Shown: piece after piece, positions 30,931 through 42,607 of the stretch | How the letters are laid out: the number at the start of each line of letters is the position of its first letter | How positions within the stretch are numbered: the first letter of the stretch is position 1 | Assembly: GCA_025769875.1 (NCBI GenBank) | Contig: JAGFNK010000411.1 | Location: 1 to 47,230, forward strand | Direction: 5' to 3' | Source of the DNA: Russula earlei | Taxonomy: Eukaryota > Basidiomycota > Agaricomycetes > Russulales > Russulaceae | DNA length: 47,230 nt | Program-made: the position numbers and the translations under genes | Notes under the pieces: model-generated | Database searches by the model: none | Told to the model about the DNA's origin: nothing | The model's input: the letters and a program-made list of their open reading frames with translations, nothing else

Positions 30931-32630
30931 CTATAGGAACGAAATCTCACACAGTGAGGCTGCGGAGATACCGAATGAAAGAGGACTGATATCATCCAGT
31001 CGTTCTTCCCCAAACCCTATAGGCAAACAACAACATATGGTATAAATGTAATCTACAAAAGAGGGATGACCCCCTCTTCCCCCCGTGGTTCTGCATCACT
31101 ACTAGTAAAAGGAGCGCTCACCCCAGAGTGAATCTCCATTGTGTGTCTCAGTGGTAGTTCGACTACGCCGTGATTGAGGTGCGAAGTTAGGGACCTCTGG
31201 ATCATGCGGGAGTAGGTGGGGACGAGTAAATGAGAAAAGGAGGACATTGAGCAGGCCATTGGAAAGATAGATGGCATCGCAAAAGCACGTTACAGCGAAG
31301 GGGACTTGATGATGCGCGAAGGTCGTATAGCGTGCAGCTGACAACGGCAGAATCTGTCCGCAGACTAGAAACCCTGAAAAGTTGGATAGCTAAAGCGGAG
31401 TACTCACCGTCAAAATATAGACGAGTGGGTAACTGGTGGATGGGAAGAAACAGTTAAAACGATGCGACATGAAAGCGGATGCTTGCCCCACAAAAGTAGT
31501 CCATATGCTTGTCTGAGGTGTCCATGAACATGCAAAGGATCGGCATGACGTCTCACTCGTACGCGCCACCCGTCTGTTGTGATATAGCCCTTGAGATAGA
31601 GGAAAAGCATTCCGTAGACCACGATACTGCATGAAGCAGTCGTCCAAATAAATGCAAAATCGGTGGCCGTACGCTGGACTGAATACTCGGCTGAAATCCA
31701 GCACCCTATGCCGTATCAGATTTAGACCCACACAAAAAAGCAGACGGCTTACAATACCCAGTAGGCGCGTAGAAACGGCCGTTTTTGCTGACAGCCATAT
31801 TGACGCCTACCAGGACGCCGAGGGCGATCCAGAGGGAGGCGACGACAATTACACTCCATATCAGCTTCCTCTTGTGGTCTTTTTCATCTGTATCAGTGCG
31901 ACCGATTCTCCAAAAACAAACCACTCGGAGGGTAAAGAGCGAGATGATCTTCACGGGTTGACACCTTATAAGTTAGAATGCAGATAGAGAAGGAAGTAAA
32001 GATGGAAAACTGACTAACGAGCTGTCATCATATCCGCAGGTAAGTTTCCTCAACTTACGGTTGCTCAGATATTTATTACTCACGACATCGCTGAACCGAC
32101 GTCGGAGAGCTGTTTGATCGCGCCTACCCACTATGTAAATACCATTCTTCTGACACCACTTTCAAAAGAATGCACCTTGAGCAGAGCAGTAAGTGCCTGG
32201 TTGCACAGTCTAAACCATGACCGTAAGCACAGTGACGGGCAGTGGGACGCCATCAAACATCGATACGGACTGCGTCAGTCGCCCACTTGATATTCATAAG
32301 GCCACCTAGAGAAAATTAGGAGAAATGCTCATCATTGGCAAATGACGACTCACCGGAAGCCTGAACAAGGTCCCACACGAGCTGGTTAAGGAAATAAACC
32401 TCAACGGGTCCGCGAACTTGCCATCGTCGAGATGAACCTGGAACAATGCAGACGGCGCTATACTTTGGGGGGGGGAATTGCAGTCGATCAACATCCTATA
32501 GGGACATGCAACTCACGACGATATAAGACAAAAGACAGACGACAGCACATGCCGAGACCGCTGATGTTCCAGCGAGAAGACTCAAGCCCAGACGCTCGCC
32601 GGACGTGAACGAAGAACCAGAGTGCACCAT
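30931..32630 (-). CDS. Seven-transmembrane receptor, Git3/cAMP-receptor-like
   Basis: Ten exons: 32630-32517, 32462-32354, 32305-32271, 32209-32176, 32123-32084, 31964-31753, 31705-31557, 31512-31408, 31353-31122, 31016-30931; 371 aa. Seven hydrophobic segments follow in order: LGLSLLAGTSAVSACAVVCL, VEVYFLNQLVWDLVQASGG, the GAIKQLSDVGSAM region, IWSVIVVASLWIALGVLVG, FAFIWTTASCSIVVYGMLF, YPLVYILTILPLSAAR and FCDAIYLSNGLLNVLLFSF. YCSAQGAIKQ and PTGYWCWISAEY carry the extracellular Cys pair. GYITTDGWRVR marks the third cytoplasmic loop and TRPHLLP the start of the tail. Fungal members sense glucose or other nutrients through G proteins and cAMP; the ligand here is unknown. Exons 2 and 6 use AAG acceptors, intron 5 is 119 nt, and the last exon is the least certain. 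Confidence 0.88.
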
Positions 32631-33254
32631 GTTGAGATGGGACCATGGGACCGCAGTTGCTGGAAGGACGTGATGGTAAGAGCCTTTATAACTCAGTTGG
32701 AGCTCGGCCATTTCCAAGGTGGTCAATATGATATGATGGGCAGAGAATATGTCCTGACCACGTGGCTCGCTGCTCTGCACTGCCCTGCCCTGCCCTGCCG
32801 TCCCTCGCGAGGAATATGCAACTTTGGTACGGGTCGGCCCCAGGCACGGACATTGCGTCAAGGATTAGGGGTTGAGATATTGGTACACATGTGGCAAAAC
32901 ACTTGGACAGTCTAAGCACTTTGCCACATACGTACTAATATCTCAAATCCTAAGTTCTTAGTTAGACTGTGTGGAATTGTGAACTCTGAAGAGGCTTGAT
33001 TATCATCGCGTCAACGACAGGGATTTCAAGATCACGAGGTTTACACACCAGAAACACAGCCTCGGATTTGGGGGAGATTAGGCACTGTGATGTCGTATCC
33101 CAACTTGAATCCGCAACATCAACTTCGGCCCCGGCGTCCCAAAGCGTCGCTGCGCGGTTGTGCGGCCGTGTTCGCTTGCACGTGGTAAGCAGTTGAGTTG
33201 AGCTGAGCTATAACTCTGGTTGTGTTAGTCTCCCCGGGGTCGGCCACGGAATTG
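32631..33254. other. Receptor upstream region and short hairpin
   Basis: This is the presumed promoter side of the receptor gene. It has a short ccctg tandem run (about 32,781-32,800) and the hairpin at 32,861-32,951. No coding sequence is supported. Confidence 0.45.
32861..32951. repeat. Short inverted repeat (about 90 bp)
   Basis: The left arm (32,861-32,898) and right arm (32,920-32,951) share AGGATT, TGAGATATT.GTAC and ATGTGGCAAA as reverse complements around a 21-nt loop. The left arm has about five extra bases. It is of similar size to the 24.7-kb palindrome but a different sequence. Confidence 0.75.
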
Positions 33255-33980
33255 AGAGGAGCGCTGTAATCGACAGTTGCCGAATCCAACTTGCTTGTAC
33301 CACTACTGGTCCTTCTGTAGTACTGCGCGTTGCCCAAACATAGGTGATACAGGTGACTGACTAGCTAGCGTGTAGCTGCGGATCGGTGACACCTCATCGA
33401 TCGTCAATGATATAGATAAATTACGATAAGGGCTAATTTCTCTCAATCGATATGCACTGCATCCTCTGTATCTTTGTAGTCTTAACAGTGAGATTACCCC
33501 CCCGTACTCCCCACTTCGGCTTGAAGCATCAAATTTGCAGACAGGGGTGGATTAGCGCTGTTATTATGAGGTTCCTGTTCGTTGCCCTGCTTCAACAGGG
33601 TTTGAAACCTGGCTCGGGCTCAAACAAAACCCACAAAGTTCATAAGCCCTTACCCAGGACGGTGGAACTGTATCTTGACGGCGGACTCCCTATCCAACAC
33701 CCTCGAACCCCACATCCGGCATCGGTGTTGAGGAGAGATTGATACTATGAGAGAGAGGTTAACAGACTCTGAGTTACACAATACGTATATCGATCCAAAC
33801 CCTCCCAGTAGAAAAGGTCGGATGTCAGATATAGTCGGGCGCAATAGAACTCTAATCAAATCTCAGATAGACCGAGACGGGGATCAAGGCGCATCGACTA
33901 ACGCGGCCAATAGGAATACCCAAAGGCGGGGAGCAGTATAGGGAAGTAAGGTATGATGAGTCTGCGAGGTAAGCCCGTCC
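33255..33980 (+). repeat. Direct repeat, copy A (about 730 bp)
   Basis: It aligns along its length with 36,111-36,897. Landmarks in order are gttgcccaaac, cctcatcgatcgtcaatgat, tctctcaatcgatatg, cggcttgaagc, gctgttattatg, ctccctatccaacaccct, ggtgttgaggagagattga, tcgatccaaaccctcc and gatgatgagtctgcgag-type sequence. Substitutions and indels are many, so the duplication is old. No coding frame is shared by both copies. Confidence 0.85.
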
Positions 33981-34554
33981 TTCACGGGTGTGACGAGTCA
34001 CGTAAGCACAGGTTGAAAAACTGTTCTCAACCCAGCTCCCACCACTCGCTCGAAAGTTGGAAGCTCTCTCAGTCTCGTCGCAGACCAACCATCTTGTGAA
34101 TGCGCCGTATCTCGTGCCTTCGTGCCTGTCGTCGAGTCTCGTGAACGTTTTTCACCAGTGCCCAGTGGCCCGATTCCCGCCTGCGACGAAGTCGGCGTCG
34201 CCACCAGAATCGGCACTCTTGGCCTACTCAACAAACTCAGCAATGAAAGTGAGTCGGAGGGCGAGTGGGCCGTATATCAAGGCACTGGGGTACACCCTCG
34301 TGAAAGTCGTACGACCCATAGGACCCAAAAAGCATTGCATCTAGCTTAGAGTCAGTACTGCAACAGCATCAATTTCATGTATCGTCGCCGCTGGACCGTA
34401 GAAGGTCGAATTTCATGACATCATTGATTACAGACAAAAGACATGATGCACCGCGTCGTAGGATCCTCTGCCAGCTCCTAAGCCAAACTTATTACAGATC
34501 CTAGGCCTTATTTGAAACAGGTTTGCCCCACTTATCTAGACCTGCAGAAGAATT

Positions 34555-35505
34555 TTAGCCCCCGCTTTGAGTGCCAATAAAGCTGGACGAATACTCACTC
34601 AGGCTGGCATTCAAACCACACATCTGAAGAACGGCTGAGGCTTTCACCATTTTGTTGGCAATGTCGGACGGCTCATAACCAAGTTCTCTGCCGACGGCGG
34701 CGGCAAAGGCGTTGCCGGTATTGAAAAAGGCGTAAGTCTGGAACACCTTCGGGGAGCACGCCGACGTGTCGGAAATTAACCATCCAGAGACGTTTGGTCG
34801 TGGTGTCGATGAGACAGTTGTCCTTGCTGATGTCGCAATGGTAGATGGATAGACCCTCCGAGAACGAGGTCGAGAGCCCGTTCGAAACAGAGGCGGACAG
34901 TTGCGCGCCGTTTGGGCGGCGCCTAAACGCCTGCGAGGAGAGAACGGTTCAAGAACGAGCCATGAAAGCCGTCAAGGGCGAGATTCATACCTTGAGGACG
35001 TTATTAAGGAGCGCTTCGGAGTTGGCGAAAGGTATTGGTCATCCTCCTTGAAGGACGCGTGCCTCACACAAGCCTCCTCCTCGAACGAAATCCTTCCAAA
35101 CTCTGAGCTAGGGACCAAAGGCAGAGAAGCCACTTGACAGCAGGGGCAACGCTTTCTACGGCTTCCGCTTCTGGAATGCCGCAGGTTCTCAGTAGGCGCT
35201 TCATAACGAAGAAGCAATATCCTTCTTGGCAGAAGGCGTCGAAAACTTTGGGAATAAGAGGAGCCGATGTGTTATCATAGGCGAGAGCGCGGAAGAAGGA
35301 TTGAGGTGCTGGCCTCGGCCAGAACATCGTCGCTATGCATGATAATTAATCAAGCGAGGCTTCCGGAGCAGACAAAAATCGAAGACATGGGTCTCCCCAC
35401 TGACACCCCGGCTTTTAGCAGGTCTTTGAAATAGCTGACGATGACGGGCTGGGTCAGCTCGCACGGTCTGAGAAAAGTCGGGAACATACATACCGAGTCA
35501 GACAT
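34555..35505 (-). pseudogene. Protein-kinase-like (aminoglycoside-phosphotransferase-type) gene, broken
   Basis: The minus strand from an ATG at 35,505 gives scattered homologous blocks in several frames: ETHVFDFCLL, then FFRALAYDNTSAPLIPKVFD and FCQEGYCFFVM, then FGRISFEEEACVRHASFKED. The catalytic loop is IYHCDISKDNCLIDTTTKR (H-x-D and Asn present). The metal-binding motif that reads VDFQH in intact relatives is VNFRH. The end is VFQTYAFFNTGNAFAAAVGR and LGYEPSDIANKMVKASAVLQ. At least three frameshifts are needed to join them. The family is abundant in Agaricomycetes and its substrate is unknown. This copy is a pseudogene lying between the two direct repeats. Confidence 0.75.
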
Positions 35506-36110
35506 GGGTGAGAGCCCTGGCCGGGAAATTCACGTGACATGTACGCACAGACGATAAAGCACTCGCCATCGTCATCACGCTCGACCCGAGGCTCGCTGCC
35601 CATAGCGTCTCGCTCCTTTGTCATCGTCGCGCCGCCTCGCGCTCACGGACTCTCGGTCGGAGTAGAATTCCCGGTGCACTGTCTTGATAGGTTTACTGCT
35701 ATGAATCCCCGCATCTCGTTTACTATACGTTCCGACTCCCTCACTCGCTAACACTTGCCTCGTTCCGTTTAGTACAGTTTACCGTACGTGTCGGTTCTCC
35801 ATGTCTATTGATCACCTGAATCTCCCCTGCCCTTGCTGAAGTACTTAAGGTCCAGTAGCTACCGTCTCTCGAACAACAGGGTTTTGCATCCACGTTAAAA
35901 TCCTCGTCTGCCGCTGATAACGCCTCTTCCCTTAAGCTCTCTTCTTCAAAGAACCCTCTTCCTCTCGCGTGCGCGTTCCTCCGAGGCATCGAGTATTACG
36001 CCTCGGGTACGACTTTGCTCTCTGTTCATCCCTATTCATCCCTGCCCTCGGATCAAGCCATACGGACTCCGCGTGCCCGTCCTGGCGCGCTACACTGGCT
36101 CGGATACTAA
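35506..36110. other. Spacer before direct repeat copy B
   Basis: No coding frame or repeat was recognised. A minus-strand frame of 82 codons (35,989-35,741) has no domain. Confidence 0.4.
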
Positions 36111-36897
36111 GAGCGGCGCTGTAGTTAACATAAGTATGATAAGATAACCATATTTAGTTTCTCAGCTTTCGTTGCCCAAACGCAGGTGCTTTGACTTTTT
36201 TTTAGAGTAATTAAAGTGACTGGCTAGTGCGCAGCAGCGCATTGGTGCCTCATCGATCGTCAATGATATAGAATCATGATAATCTCTCAATCGATATGTT
36301 CCTCAATCTTTGTATACATTCTTTGCGGTTTTAATTGGAAGAAGCATGGGATCTTTCCTCCGTACTCCCCGCTTCTGACTCGGCTTGAAGCGTCAGATTT
36401 ACAAACAAATTAGTGCTGTTATTATGCGGTTCCGGCTCATCGCTCTGCTCCAACAGGACGTACTGCTTTTGAAGTAGACATCATCCCTGGCTCAAATACA
36501 ACCCCGTATCGTGGTGAACGCGGATTTCGCGTTCATGGCCCGTTGCCTAGCACGACGAAATAATCCCGGCATCAGAAAACCGCATATCATGCGGGCGGGC
36601 TCCCTATCCAACACCCTTAAACCCCGCATTGGTGTTGAGGAGAGATTGACACTATGAGGAAGAGGTTAACGGTATGTCGATCCAAACCCTCCGAGTAGAG
36701 ATGTGTGCGGATATCGCAAGGTCGGATGGTAGCTGTCAGATATAGCAACAGCCTTCCGAACTCCAACTCACTCTGATCAAATCCGGAACAGACCGAGATG
36801 GGGATTGTATTGATTAAAGCCGCCAATAGCAATTTTGATGAAAACCCAAAGGCAGGGAAGTAAGTGATGATGAGTCTGCGAGTTAAACCCGCCTTCG
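36111..36897 (+). repeat. Direct repeat, copy B (about 790 bp)
   Basis: Second copy of the repeat described at 33,255-33,980, in the same orientation, 2.1 kb downstream. It has an insertion of roughly 130 bp (about 36,455-36,590) absent from copy A. Confidence 0.85.
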
Positions 36898-38679
36898 CCT
36901 GTGGAAGACCCCGAACATCTTGTGATTATTCGTGCATGGATCCGTACTAGTGCGTTTTACCGAGACCAGACACCTGACCGAGGGATATCATGACAGCATC
37001 GATAAACTAGCTTCATACATGGGATGGTCTCGGGTCAGTGGTAAGTGGGGCACGGGCGCCAGGCAAGGATCCTACAAGACTTGGTGGCCCAATGCAAGTG
37101 AATGCTGGAGTCCTTCGGCTAAGAAAGAGGAAACCAGACGGCACCCCTGCTAGGATATTCGTGGGAAAGATTTGAGGCATTTGACAGGTCCAACAACTAG
37201 TATACACATGAGGACAATAGGATTGCTGTTGGCCCCGATCGATTTCCGCATAGGCCATGATTTTCCGGTGTCCATGACCCGCTAGGGTAGTACGAGTGGA
37301 GGCATGGCGTGGAATTCTTTACATGTAGATATCATTCCTCATCGCCCCGCTTGGAAAAAATTGCGACTTTGACCGATATCGGGGTGTGCATGCGGCATCA
37401 GAGCGCTGCAGGGTGTTTGTCTGCCCTCATGCATAGCATCGGACAGATGTCAAATACCATGCTCAGTACATGTGGCCATGCATGACGGGGGTTATTTCGT
37501 AGTTTCAAGTTCGAATCTCGTTGGCCGTACGGGGCCTCAAAAGATCCCTATACCGTGTGAGTCACCTGGAGTGAGCTTTGAGAGGGTAGATAGAAAATCA
37601 ACGGCCGAAGGGTGATCCCGCTTGAATATATGAAGAACACGGTGTTTTGGCTGACACCCCTCCGAGTCAGGCTTGCACATCAGAACCAGCAAGGCTGGAT
37701 GTTGGGGCTGACAGTAGGGGAAAATCATGTGCCTCGCATGATGCAGCCGAGCCGAGTGATGGAGCAGCCTAGTAGTTATACGGCCAATAAGACCGGGTTA
37801 CCGTAGGTCGAACTTGTCCATCCGGTGTGTCCGCAGGCCTGTGGCAGTTCAGATCGAAGTTTCGAGTACACGAGCCCTGAAGCACTGAGAACGCCGTGAG
37901 CCCAAGGATTGCTCGACGGAGACCACAAGGCGAGTTGGGGCCACCTTTCTCTGGAAAGATCTGAAAACTGACTGACGCACGGCCTACCGGTACCGTTGAT
38001 TGGAGGTGCTCCGTCGGACCATCAGGTTTCCGCAGCGCGCCACTTGCGCCGTCGCCACCGGGTAGAGCTCCTTACAAATTTTGCACGAGGACGGGCAGGA
38101 GAAATCTTTTGAAATTTGCGCAAGGATCGAAACGTTTGAAAGTGCAAGATTGTCGGCGGTGACAGTCCCCGGCTGAAGCTGAGAGTGACACTGACACGCT
38201 CCCTCGCCTCTCGCTTGCACCTCGAACGGAGCGGTGCGAAAAGGAAACCATGGCGATGGGTTTTCCACACAGGCTGTGGATTTCCACCGCCACCTCCGCA
38301 ATGCTTGGCAGTCAGCGCACGGTGGTCGTCACTTCCTCAAGTGCTCTGCAGCCTCACGCTCAGCCTTACATCCGAGGTCACAGCATATGTCAGAATCCCA
38401 ACGGCAGGTCTGACTAGAACCGGGGACGCAAGTTGGAGCACTTTTCATTTATGGGCGTTCATCCACCCGACAACCCTCCAGCGGGCAGTGCAGAAACACT
38501 ACGGAAACACTGCCCAGACTTGCCCCTCCCCTCGCCGAAACGCTATGGTAGACTGACGGGAGATGGATACCCGTCTGTCGGCCTCGGAGAGATAACCCGT
38601 CCAGGATCACGCGCAGTTGAGTATATACAAGCGGTCATTCCCTCACACCAGTCCTGAACATTATATTCTAACAACAGAC
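36898..38679. other. Intergenic sequence without a supported gene
   Basis: Frames on both strands are short and show no domain, conserved start or splice pattern. Nothing was recognised. Confidence 0.45.
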
Positions 38680-39579
38680 ATGAACCACACTTTGGTAAGG
38701 GTACCGATTCTATACACACGCTTCTCCGACCTTGACCTTTTACGTAGAGTCTTCTCGTTGACGGGTACATATCCCAATGTTTCGGTAGTCGTGCGACCGA
38801 GGAGCACTTCCGTCATCTACTGAAGCGCAGCTCCATCCCCCCGTACAAGGTGTTATCCTACACAGGGATTGAAAGCCGTTTCTTTGTCGTCGACTCTACT
38901 CTCGCAGATGTCCCCGTTCGACCCTCCTCCGACGTACATCGGATACTTGACCGTAGCGCGGTTTCGATGGGCACTGTCGTACCCCAGACGATGTGGTCCC
39001 CGGTTTCTGTCGAGGACAGAAGACAACTTGTAGGAGAGGCGGAATTGCAGATGCCCATCTTCTTTGAGGGCACAGATGGGAAACTCGGTATCCCTCTCGA
39101 TGTTTGCGCCGCTGGCTGGTGCGATGCCCTCGCCAACGCGCAACGATTCGCCCCACTGGGCCAAAAGTTGGTTATAAATATCCGTATCAATGTCAGTGCG
39201 ATTTCCAGTCATTTTGGCCGTTCGCTCATGGAATACGTCAAGTGGTTGGGCTACAAGGAGTTTAGGCGCCCGGTTCAGATTCGCGATGAAACGAACCCTG
39301 TCACAATTGCAAGGTTTGCGCACCTCGTTGGGCAGTCGGTGGATACCTTTCTCAAGGTCGAGCATTCCAAGCCACGATGGGACACGCGTGGTGTACTGAG
39401 ACTTGTTCATCCCCCTGTAGATCTGCCAACCGGACGTTGACCATCCCGACTCACGATGCGGACAATGGAGGATCGGGAAAGGAGGGATCGAGAGGAGCGA
39501 CATCACGATCGTCGGCGTGGTGCAGGTCTCTGCAGGGAGTTGGATGCCCATCTTACAACTTACTCGATACATATTTTGA
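38680..39579 (+). CDS. Conserved fungal protein of unknown function
   Basis: Model: 38680-38694, 38748-39356, 39421-39579; introns 38,695-38,747 and 39,357-39,420; 260 aa. All junctions are in phase. The chain reads LLVDGYISQCFGSRATEEHF, SSIPPYKVLSYTGIESRFFV, GEAELQMPIFFEGTDGKLGI, then EFRRPVQIRDETNPVTIARF and ends GVVQVSAGSWMPILQLTRYI-F. The ending and the PVQIRDE.NP.TIA.FA block look like those of related Agaricomycete proteins as I remember them, but I know no named domain. A further 51-nt intron may run 39,192-39,242 (GTCAGT to AAG), which would join NIRIN to WLGYKEF and give 243 aa. It has no signal peptide and is probably cytosolic. The stop lies 115 bp before the PRE5 start. Confidence 0.75.
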
Positions 39580-39693
39580 TCTCTGCTGTAGTTAACTTAT
39601 ATGATGAGCCACCGACGCGTTCTTAGCCGCCCAACCTTGGACGCGCGGCCCGTAACGCTTCTGCTCTGCACGTCCACCCATCCATCTGTCTGC

Positions 39694-40870
39694 ATGGTCT
39701 GCGCCCTTTCTCGTCATCGCCACGACCCGATACTCATCGCGAGAACAGTTCCGTAACACCTACGACTCGGACAACACCGTCTTCTCACCCCAAGGCCGTC
39801 TACACCAAGTCGAGTATGCTCTCGAGGCCGTCAAGCAAGGCTCGGCAGCGGTCGGCCTGCGCTCCAAAACCCATGCCATTCTTCTAGCTCTCAAGGTACG
39901 TGCGATTCTCTGCAATCAACTCCCCACGCAGCATCTCAACCCCCTCCGTCCGTGTCCAGCGCTCGAGCGGAGAGCTGGCCTCGTACCAGCAAAAGATGTT
40001 CCGTATCGATGACCACGTCGGCGTCGCGATTGCCGGCCTCACCTCTGATGCACGCGTACTCAGGTCCGTCACCCCGATTCTGCTCCCATGAAACCGATGA
40101 GTCCTCGGACATGGACCTGAACGACCTTCTCTCTCTCCTTCCGTGCAGCAACTTTATGCGTCAGCAGGCCATGGCCTCCAAGATGGTCTACAACCGACCC
40201 GTCCCCGTAAATCGCCTCGTATCCGCCATCGCAGACAGTTGCGTCCTTCTTTCTCTCCCTCTTGCCTCGCGGAAGCTGACGTGCGAGGCGTCAACCCAGA
40301 GGCGCAGGTGAACACGCAGGAATATGGGCGCCGGCCATACGGTGTTGGCTTCCTTGTCATCGGGCTGGACCACACCGGCCCACATCTATACGAGTTCTCG
40401 CCGAGTGGCACCTCCTTCGAGTACTTTGCCGTCTCGATCGGTGCCCGTAGTCAAAGCGCCAAGACCTACCTCGAAAAGCACTTTGAGTCCTTTGCAGACT
40501 GTACCGTATCTTAGCTCTTCTCCCTTTCTTGACCACGTTCACCAATCCGTGTATGTGCCATTCGCGCGCATATATCTTTACAGGCAATCTGGAAGACCTT
40601 ATCCGCCACGGGTTGCACGCGCTTCGCGAGACGTTGCAGCAGGACAAGGAACTCACAACGAACAACACCTCAATTGGCATCCTTGGCCCGAGCGGCTCGC
40701 ACGAGGCCGTTGCCACGCCCGTCGACTTTCGTATACTCGAGGGTACCCCGATCGAGGTATACCTCCAGACGATGCAGCCAAAAGAGCCACCACCTCCTGC
40801 CCCTTCTGCTCCTGGTTCGGCTCAGCCCCCGGCCGGCGCCGACGAGGATGCACACATGTCAGAACCGTAG
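39694..40870 (+). CDS. PRE5: 20S proteasome subunit alpha-6 (PSMA1 type)
   Basis: Six exons: 39694-39696, 39749-39895, 39960-40063, 40149-40237, 40300-40500, 40584-40870; 276 aa. The first coding exon is just the ATG; the next opens [27 protein letters not shown], the alpha-subunit signature that gates the ring. Family blocks follow: [80 protein letters not shown] and [14 protein letters not shown]. The C-terminal tail is Pro/Ala-rich and acidic ([10 protein letters not shown] to DEDAHMSEP), longer than in yeast Pre5. As an alpha subunit it has no active site; it builds the outer ring of the core particle. Two donors (GTCTGC, GTTGCG) are weak. The gene is convergent with COX15, 129 bp apart. 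Confidence 0.95.
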
Positions 40871-40999
40871 ATATGTTGTCTTTTCTCGTAAATTGAAGCC
40901 TGGATGACTCGTTGGTATATTGTGTGGGGCAAAACATGAGTTGAGATGATCTACTTGTAAAAAGGCGCGGTGGTGGTCTCCTCTCCATGTCTGTATGGA

Positions 41000-42607
41000 T
41001 CAAACGTTGATTTTGGGCTTGTCACCCGTGGTGGTCGTCTTTCGTGCCAAATTAGCTTTTCGCCACGCCAGCGCAGCAACACCCGGCCGGCGCAGCGCAA
41101 GGAGGATGTGAAGGGCGGCGGTGAGCAATGCAACGCTGCCAGCCTGGTGCGCCGCAGCAAGGGGCACAGGTACAAGATACAGCAACGTGGAGATGCCGAG
41201 GATGACCTGCACATTGGCCATTGCAAAAGCGGCCGCGGTCGCACGGAGCGCCAGCGGAGGCAGCACTGCACGCATGGCGGCACCTCGGCTCGAAGCGAAG
41301 AGCAGAGCCGTCGCGAGGTATGTCGCCGTCGCCAACACGCGGTGGTCGAACTGTACTATCGTCGGATTTTCGAAGAGGTTGCGCCAGAGGCCGCTACCGC
41401 CGTCGATCGGGGAGGCGGAAGCGTAGCGAGGCGAGATGAGCTCGTTCAGGGGCGGTGCAAGGCGGCCACCCATCAGCGGGAACTCGTTGTACATGAGGCC
41501 TGCGTCGAGTCCGGCGACGAACGCGCCTAAAATCCGACAAAAAAAAAAAAAAAAGAAAAAAAAAAAGATGGACGTGGGGTGAGTTGAAGGAAAAAGGGGC
41601 ACGTGCGCACGCGCGTATCTCGCGTACCGGAGAGAGCCGCGAGGAGGACGAGCCCCGAGACGACAGCGGCGTGAACCCTGAAGCGCCTCACGAGCGGATT
41701 GCGCAGGACCTCTTCCCAAGTGCGGCCGTCGGCGAGCCTGCTCCAAGCGCCGTCTCGCGCGAAGCGCCAGTCCGCCCTGACGGCGAGCGCGGCGGCGAAC
41801 ATTCCCGCGTAGAGCACGAGCGCGGCGCCGAGGTGCGCCGCGAGGCGATATTGCGACACCCGGGGCACTGCACCTTCCGTCGTGAAGTTCTCCGGCTCGA
41901 GCCCAGACCGTACCATGTACCACCCGAGCGCTCCCTGCGCAGCGAGCAAGCCGGCCATGCCCAGGAGCGGGCCGCGCAGTGAGCGCGCAAGGCGGCGCCG
42001 GAAGGCAAAGTAGCCGAGCGGGAGGACGAAGGCGAGGCCGACGGTACGCCCGAGGATGCGGTGGCCCCATTCCATATAGTAGATCGACTGGAAGTCCTCG
42101 AGCGACATGCGTGAGTTGAGCCTGAGGTTCCGCCGTGGGGATGGGGATGATGAGCGAGCGGAAGCCACCGCGGTGTGTAGGAGGACAGGAGAAAGGAATG
42201 GATGAAACGCACAGGCGGAATTCGGGCGTGGCCTTGTACTTGTCGAACTCGCTGTCCCATTCCGCGCGTGAGAGCGGAGGGAGGACGCCCGTGATGGGTC
42301 GCCACTCGGTGATGCTCAGCCCGGATTCGGTGAGACGCGTGACGCCTCCGACGACGACGACTGCGATGACGAGAACGGAGGACAGCAAGAGCCAGTTCCC
42401 TACCGCAGGGGAGAGATCACGGGGAGCTGAGCCGCCGACATCGGCAGCCTGCTATTTGAGGAGAAGAAACGCGGGTCGAAGAGAGACTTCTGGGGCGTGG
42501 GCTCGGACAGAATCGTTCGCCATGCGAGCTGTGAGTGGAGTCGCGTCCGCAAAATAGTAGCGAAGGCGGGCGCGCGAGTTGAGAAGAGATTGGGCGACTG
42601 AGACCAT
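41000..42607 (-). CDS. COX15: Haem A synthase, mitochondrial
   Basis: Four exons: 42607-42509, 42451-42213, 42121-41628, 41526-41000; 452 aa. Introns are 57, 91 and 101 nt; the last carries a long poly-T tract on the coding strand. The start at 42,607 gives an Arg-rich presequence ([19 protein letters not shown]) that joins in phase to [15 protein letters not shown]. Family marks are [96 protein letters not shown] and [12 protein letters not shown]. The four conserved His regions that hold haem are all present. Cox15 oxidises haem O to haem A in the inner membrane for cytochrome oxidase. Other starts upstream (42,678, 42,666) fit only with a less likely splice. Confidence 0.95.

Noticed and set aside
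37500..37540. B-box-like aagttcgaatctcgttggccg
   Set aside because: No matching 5' acceptor stem (cggccaa) or A box lies about 70 nt upstream, so no cloverleaf can be built.
38745..38823. Frameshift in the unknown protein gene between GTYPNVSVV and the ATEEHF block
   Set aside because: A 53-nt intron (38,695-38,747) with GTAAGG donor and CGTAG acceptor puts the whole exon in one frame, so no mutation is needed.
41584..41982. Plus-strand ORFs opposite COX15
   Set aside because: GC-rich shadow frames of the COX15 exons, with Arg/Glu-rich products and no homology.
41527..42388. Very long minus-strand frame through COX15 (462 codons)
   Set aside because: It reads through introns 2 and 3 of COX15; the spliced model matches the family and phase, the read-through does not.
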